Below are positions 58,373-64,000 of a DNA stretch of 64,000 bases, one piece after another (position 1 is the first letter of the stretch; every line of letters starts with the position of its first letter). Source of the stretch: Hedera helix (lineage: Eukaryota; Streptophyta; Magnoliopsida; Apiales; Araliaceae); assembly GCA_947179155.2 (NCBI GenBank), contig OX359270.1:25941556-26005555 (forward strand), read 5' to 3'. Position numbers and translations under genes: made by a program. The notes beneath the pieces were generated by a model. That model searched no databases, had not been told where the DNA came from, and was given only the letters and a program-made list of their open reading frames with translations.

Positions 58373-58752
58373 ATCATCTTGACAAACATTAGTAATCTCA
58401 TCATTTTATTGCATATATCTTCACCAATAAGTGATATGTAATGACAAGATTCAATATCAAACAAATCCATGGAAACAACAAGGATATCTGAATAAATGAA
58501 AGATTTCTTACTTATAAATCTTTTGGATTGCAAACTACAAAGATTTCTTATTTGTTAATGCGATATTTGATGAAAAATTGGATGGATCTTGGAGATGTTA
58601 AAGTGAAGAAAATCGATTTTTGGACACTTTATAGAGAAAAGAAAGAGAATGCCCAAAATTTGAAGCAAGAGTTGTTTACTAGAGATCATGTCATTTATGC
58701 GGTATACGATGAAGGAGAAAAAATATATATAAAATTTGGACATACGGCTTAA
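58373..58752 (+). other. Unassigned sequence with a 74-aa open frame
   Basis: An open frame at 58528-58752 (MRYLMKNWMDLGDVKVKKIDFWTLYREKKENAQNLKQELF...) has a natural amino-acid mix but no domain I recognise, and its neighbours are mobile elements. It may be a remnant of the element that also carried the Ulp1-like gene, since it lies between that gene and the palindromic array. Not called as a gene. Confidence 0.3.
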
Positions 58753-59175
58753 ATGTTATGTAGTATGAACAATCTTTTTTTGATCATATCGCATAATTGT
58801 TATGCGGTATGTAAAATTTGTTTCCTTCTTAGAAGTGGTAAATTGTCTTATCAAAAATATGGAAGGAAAAAAAAATTGACATACCGCATAATAGTTATGT
58901 AGCATGCTCAAAAAAATTTGTACATACTGCATAACAGTTATGCGGTATGTCTAATTTTATTTTTTCCCTACATACTGCACAACTCTTATGTGGTGCAAAG
59001 AAACAAAAAAAAAAATTTAGACATACCCCATAACCAAAGTTGATGATATGTTATTTTTTAAAGATTTTATGCATACTGTAGACACAATATGTGGTGCAAT
59101 AAGGGTAATTTTGAAACTTTTTTTGAGGGTCTCTTACCGCATAACTATTATGAGGTAATGCAAATAACAGTTATG
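58753..59175 (+). repeat. Palindromic tandem repeat region, right part
   Basis: Four to five copies of a core reading roughly ATACCGCATAAC-N-GTTATGCGGTAT (a 25-bp palindrome with one central base), at 58780-58812, 58880-58905, 58925-58950 and 58968-58995 with more degenerate ones to 59165. They are separated by A-rich or T-rich spacers. The spacer TTCTTAGAAGTGGTAAATTG at 58832 repeats that at 55172, so this is the same array split by the LTR at 55295-58285 and associated debris. Confidence 0.75.
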
Positions 59176-59254
59176 TAGTATATTTTTTTCTTCCCCTTTG
59201 GATATCGCAATGGATGGTATAGATCATTCCCATATATATATATATATATGACTT

Positions 59255-59475
59255 GGTTCAAGAGCGTATCCCCTTATCAAGCATACCAAGTATACCCCTT
59301 TTAGCGACGGACTGGGAGACAATTTGTTTGTCTTCATAGTTTCGGTCCGTCGCTATATGTTGTCCATCTCTAAAGCTATGGCGACGGACCGAACCTATGA
59401 CGATGGACAAAATCATTGCCGGTCCGTCGTTAAAGGAGGTATGCTTGATAAGGAGGTATGCTTTTGATCCTACTT
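59255..59475. mobile_element. Small foldback MITE
   Basis: A perfect 16-bp inverted repeat, CCTTATCAAGCATACC at 59272-59287 and its complement at 59438-59453, extends imperfectly outwards (AGCGTATCC versus AGCATACCT) for a terminal repeat of about 35-40 bp. The interior has four GCGACGGACCG-type words in alternating orientation, so the whole approximately 220 bp can fold on itself. No coding capacity. The flanks are (TA)n, so the target duplication is unreadable. Superfamily not assigned. Confidence 0.65.
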
Positions 59476-60780
59476 TTTTATATATATATATATTTTAAAA
59501 TTCATCTTAATTCACTTAAATTTATTAATGCAATTACAAATATTTGTAAATTATCTAAAAAATAAACTAATTATGAAAATTATTTTCAAAAATTAAATGA
59601 ATCGTATTAATTTCAAGTTTGAAAGTGCTTAAAATTTTCTTTTAAGAAAATAATAAAATATTAACATGTGTGTTATATTTTAGAATGAGTAGAATATATA
59701 ATATTATTTTAATAAAAACTAAATTAAAGAAAATTAAAGAAAAGAGAGGTGTAAAAGGGTTGGAAGAATTGAGAGTAAAAATAATTTATTTCAAAAATAT
59801 TTTTTTCTCTAATTTTTAAAGGCCCATCCAATTTTCTATAAAATTCATCTACTCAGACGATTTTGTAAAAAATCACCCAATTTAAGCAATTTTATGGGCG
59901 TTAAATCACCCGGTATTTGAAAAGAGCTGGACCGATTGGAATCCTGATTTATAGTTGAATTGGTTGGATTGGTCAGTCCGGTCAACTCATGATAATAACT
60001 ATGATACACACGCACACACACATTCATTTTAATTTATGAAAATTTAAAATTAATATAATTATTTAATTTTAATAAAACAAAATTAACTATCATAAATTAG
60101 TTTTTTTTTTCTAAAAGAAAACCATCTTCCTATATTCAACTAGTTCCATTAGTTAAAATTTTAATCCCATAAAAGAATTGTTATTTTATTCATTTATCGG
60201 TACTATTATAAAATGATACATTGTGCTTAAATTTGTCATCATTATTTTATTATCAAGCCACCACTAATAAACTACTAACTTATTAGTTTTAAGATTAAGT
60301 ATAAAACAAAATATGTCTTTATAAATATTACAAAATATATCTTTATAAAATTAGGTATCATTAAAATTTGAAATTATCAAGTCCCACTAGAGTCAGAGCA
60401 ATATTAATTTAAGGAATTGATATTTTTACAAGTTAATTTGATATTTCTACAAGATCAAATGAGACCCACTTATAAAAATATTAAATTAACTTATAAAAAT
60501 ATCAATTATCAAAATATTAATTTTCATATGAAATTAATATTTTTACAAATTAATTTAATATTTTTATAAAATTAAATATAACTCACTTATAAAAATATAA
60601 AATTAACTTATGAAAATATTAATTTTCATAAGTTATCATGCCTACATACGAAAAACAATAATAAATAAACGAGGGTCAAAATATTGTGCAAATAGCAAAC
60701 TTATTTGTGGAAATAACATTTCCGTAGCTATATAATCATGACCGTTTAAATCAAATCATACGTATGAAGCTTAAACTTTC
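59476..60780. other. AT-rich intergenic region with foldbacks
   Basis: No gene is present. 60408-60510 and 60531-60622 are two successive AT-rich foldbacks related to each other: arms AATTGATATTTTTACAAGTTAATTT and complement, with a centre near ACCCACTTATAAAAAT. The 60-aa frame at 59845-60027 is not supported. Confidence 0.5.
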
Positions 60781-61509
60781 CGTGGATCCCACTTTTTTCT
60801 AGAATACTCCTCCTTACCCGGGTGGCTGCATAAACGTCGCCCAATCCTCTCGTCTCTCTCTTGATTCCTCCCTGTTTATCTCTCTCCTCCCCTGACTGTG
60901 TCTTCATATAAGATCAAAGGACCATTTTGGAGCTGCAGCACAAGCTCACTTAGTCAATTTCTCCGATCAAAGGTATTCCTCCTAAATTCTCTCCCTCTGT
61001 CACTTTAATATATAAACACACACATAATTATACATGTTTTCTTTATGATTATAGATATGTATGTATATATATTGATGTTATTTTCAGCATGATATAGGCT
61101 TTGATTATTTGCTGATTATTGAGAATTTGAATACGCAGATGCTGAGTTGTATTTATTTCTAGGGGAAAAAAAATAAATTTCAGTTTTGAGTTTCAATTTA
61201 TGTACTGTTATGCCCTGTTTCATCACATATTCGCTTAAATGTTTACTGTTTTACAAATATTTGTATGTAAGGGGGGAATTTTTTTTTAGGTTTTTGTGTG
61301 TGTGCGCGCACCGGAGATTGTGGGTCTTGGTTGTTATCTTCTCTGTTGTTGATTTCTGTTTTCAATGTCTTGGATACAGATAAACTACCTTTTTTTCTCT
61401 CTCTTTACAGAAACAATGGATTGAGATTGGGATACAAAGGCAAAGAAAGGGTGTATAATTTGGTAAGATAAAAATACGTAATCACAGATACACAAGTGAT
61501 AGAAATGAA
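60781..61509 (+). promoter_or_regulatory. Core promoter, 5' UTR and 5'-UTR intron of the F-box gene
   Basis: A TATA box CATATAAG lies at 60905-60912 after a CT-rich stretch. Transcription probably starts around 60935-60945. The leader exon ends at 60972 (CAAAG|GTATTC) and resumes at 61411 (TCTTTACAG|AAACAATGG), giving a 438-bp 5'-UTR intron. Two tiny upstream ORFs are in the second leader exon: ATGGATTGA at about 61416 and ATGAAATGGTAG at 61505, the latter overlapping the main ATG at 61510. They could reduce translation. The 65-aa frame at 61186-61383 lies in the intron. Confidence 0.6.
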
Positions 61510-63636
61510 ATGGTAGGAGCTGAGGAATTAAAGAGTGAAAGCTTGGACCTTCGTTTTGAGAAGCTGATGGTGTGTGGTGGTAATGTTGGAGGGATGAAAA
61601 TGGGTGGGGGTGTAGTTATTAAGGAATGGAAGGACATTCCGATGGAGCTTCTGTTGCGAATTGTATCGCTTGTAGATGATCAGACCGTGATTGTTGCTTC
61701 TAGTGTTTGTAGTGGCTGGAGAGATGCTATTTGCTGGGGACTTACTGTCTTTCGCTTTCTTGGTAATTTTCATTAACTCTTTTGGGGTTTCTCCTCATTT
61801 CCTTGTATGGAGTTTATGGATCATGTTAGTCATTGCTTTGGGGTCTGAATGATATTCTCATATTGCTGTTGTCTATGTATTTATTGGTAATCGGTTCCTT
61901 GATTTGCCTCACACTAAAAAGAGTTTTATTTTTTTTCTGTTTGTGCTGCTTTCTTTTTTGTTCGTCATAAATTTAGAAAATTTTCTGTAGTTTTAGATAT
62001 TAATATTTGGCTGTATTAACGTGGGACTAAGCATATGTACTTATGTTTCATTTTACGCTTTTGTAAAGATTCTATTTTTTCGATCTCCATCAACAGTATT
62101 TTGCATCAACAGTATTGTTAAGGATCTGAGTGTGTGTGTATTGTGACGGCTATTGTATCCATGTTCAGTGTAAATTTGGGCTTCTTTACATACTTCTATC
62201 ATTATCATGTACCTTGGTTAAATTTATTATCCGTTGACTTCTATCTCGAAGGGAAAGAACATACAAAAAAGTTTTACCATTTGATCATCGTGGCAGATGT
62301 TGAAATGAAATGTTTTTCACTTTTTCTCCAATTATTTGCTCCCCCTAAAAATTTTAGACATTCTTACAATTCGATTGTGAATGCTTTAGCACGTCATAAC
62401 TGATCTTGCTTGTATTTTCAAAGCCTCCACAACCAAATAGAAGATAATTGAATACCTTCATAATTCCAAAATATTAATGATTGATTTGTCCTTTTTTACT
62501 CAAGCTTTGTCCATTGTTGTTTTCTTTCCACGTGTTCTGTTCTATCTTCTTTTAGGTTCTTGGAGACAAAATAAATCTTGAAGCTGATGTCCTATTTCTA
62601 AAATTAGCTTTTATGTTGTCCAGAAATTTGACTAGATTCAATGGCTCAGACATATTGCATACATCAACTAGTGATAAACTATGTCTATGGATCCAGTTTC
62701 CTTTGCTAAATAACTGGAGTATATAAATTTTTAGTTCTGTATTTTGGCTTATGCTGCCCAACTGCTTTTAGTGGTAGTAATATCTGGTTTTCCTTGATGC
62801 TTTTGGATTAGAAATAAACCATCTACTCATATTTTCTTCATTCTCATAATTGTTTTTTTTAATTTAATTTAGTAGTAAACTTTTTGGGCTATAAAGCTGC
62901 ACGATGATGATCATACACAAAATTAATAGGTTAAAAAGATAATTGGCTTTTTGTTAAGGATTCACTTAACAATTTGGTAGTTCAGTTTTTGATTTCTGTT
63001 CCCTTGTTTGACTTCTTATATGTCCATTTGTTTTGAATTAATATCTTTTGCCTTCTTCAGGTGCAAGAACAACATGAATAATTTGGCGCTATCTCTCATT
63101 CCTAAATTCACAAAATTGCGAGTTCTCGTTCTGCGCCAAGATAAGTCACAACTGCAGGATAATGCTGTTGAGACTATTGTGAACTTTTGTAATGACCTGC
63201 AGGATCTTGACCTCAGCAAGAGCTTCAAACTTACTGATCGCTCGTTGTATGCCTTGGCTCATGGTTGCCCAAATCTTACTAAGCTCAACATAAGTGGGTG
63301 CTCAGCATTCAGTGATACAGCCCTTTCATATTTGAGTGAGTTTTGCCGAAAATTAAAAACGTTAAACCTTTGTGGATGTGTGAAAGCTGCATCTGATGGT
63401 GCATTGAAGGTATCAAGAATCAGGACTTGATACTTGTGTTTCAATCCATTACATGAATTATTTATCTTTTAATTTTCTTAGCAACTGTCTGCAGGACATT
63501 GGCTATAATTGTAGCCAATTGCAGTATCTGAATCTGGGATGGTGTGAGAAAGTTGGCGATAAAGGTGTTATGAGTTTAGCTTATGGTTGTCCTGATCTAA
63601 GAGCCCTTGACTTGTGTGGTTGTGTTCTTATAACAG
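61510..63636 (+). CDS. SKP2A: SKP2A/SKP2B-like F-box and leucine-rich repeat protein, 5' part, frame-broken in exon 1
   Basis: Three coding exons are in the window: 61510-61762, 63061-63409 and 63495-63636; the gene continues past 64000. Exon 1 encodes an N-terminal leader and the F-box (IKEWKDIPMELLLRIVSLVDDQTVIVASSVCSGWRDAICWGLT). Exons 2-3 encode cysteine-containing LRRs (DLSKSFKLTDRSLYALAHGCPNLTKLNISGC, LNLCGCVKAAS, LNLGWCEKVGDKGVMSLAYGCPDLRALDLCGCV). The family is the substrate receptor of an SCF ubiquitin ligase that targets cell-cycle factors such as E2FC/DPB and responds to auxin. Splice sites are good (TTG|GTAATT, TTCTTCAG, AAG|GTATC, CTGCAG, ACAG|GTATT). One base is missing just after codon 79 (61746/61747): the following 16 bases read LSLSW-like only in the shifted frame, and exon 1 then joins exon 2 out of frame. 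Everything else is intact, so this is either a single-base sequence error or a recent null allele. Confidence 0.85.
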
Positions 63637-64000
63637 GTATTATATAAATGTTTAGAGTAGTAAGCTGATACCTGATCATTCTTTCTTTATATTATATTAA
63701 AAAATACAAACAATTATGCTGTTTGGAGTTCACAATACATTAGTGTTAGTCAGATTCCTTTAGCTATGGATGTATAATTATTTGATTTGGACTACCACGT
63801 ATGAGGGTTATAATATTTATGTGTTGTGTGATATATAATGTAGTTTATATTGTGATCCTTGAAAGCTATAAAAGCCTAAAATAGTATTGTATCCAGGAAA
63901 GGATTAAACATAATATTTTGAAGTCTTCTCAATGAATTATTATTACAAGTTGAAACATGGCAAGGCAAGCTTTGACTTTTGTATGTCTGCCCACAATTGA
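63637..64000 (+). other. Start of intron 3 of the F-box gene
   Basis: Begins with a GTATTATA donor after coding exon 3, which ends in phase 1. AT-rich, with no further coding match to the window end. The next exon is outside. Confidence 0.7.

Noticed and set aside
61528..61773. 81-aa minus-strand ORF over F-box exon 1
   Set aside because: Shadow of the F-box coding exon.

Overview
This is a stretch of eudicot plant nuclear DNA. It is AT-rich, has intron-bearing genes with GT/AG borders, and is filled with nested plant transposable elements. Only two ordinary host genes are visible: a two-exon type-C response regulator (39887-40708, + strand) and the first three coding exons of an SKP2A/B-type F-box/LRR gene (61510-63636, + strand, running off the right edge). 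The F-box protein resembles asterid (Lamiales-like) versions, but that placement is an impression and was not tested.

Layout. 1-2540 holds old LTR-like debris. 2541-39076 is best read as one very large, disrupted CACTA (En/Spm) transposon. Its right terminus at 39076 is clear (CTTGTAGTG), its left terminus near 2541 is degenerate, and both ends carry GACGGAAT-type subterminal repeats. A TNPA-like pseudogene (3470-4179, - strand) and a TNPD/TNP2-like transposase pseudogene (22036-23304) are parts of its body. Inside it lie several Ty3/gypsy LTRs with initiator-Met primer sites (A 4180-6985, B 7585-9948, B' 23305-31403), two solo LTRs (10383-13988 with a perfect GGCAG target duplication; 26807-30400), and one young Athila-type element primed by tRNA-Asp.

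The Athila element is split. Its 5' LTR, gag, protease, RT and RNase H are at 15363-20856 on the + strand. Its integrase, downstream ORF, polypurine tract and 3' LTR are at 38124-31719 on the - strand. The two halves break at the same codon of pol and share a 9-bp inverted duplication at the break. A single inversion of about 17.3 kb explains this. Reversing it also brings B' back into the orientation of B, and the CACTA transposase back next to its own 5' terminus.

40709-43200 is AT-rich intergenic DNA. 43201-47000 is a decayed LINE (- strand) interrupted by an 897-bp hAT-like non-autonomous element. 47001-60780 contains more gypsy-type LTRs (48634-51736; 55295-about 58285), a broken Ulp1/C48 protease-like pseudogene split by a copia-like solo LTR, a tandem array of palindromes, and a small foldback MITE. 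The last 3 kb is the F-box gene: TATA box, 5'-UTR intron, short upstream ORFs, and a one-base loss in coding exon 1 that breaks the frame.

A recurring pattern is that many of the LTRs carry, amid AT-rich DNA, a short GC-rich cassette of repeated, often palindromic words that differ from family to family. I saw no tRNA, rRNA or CRISPR array.
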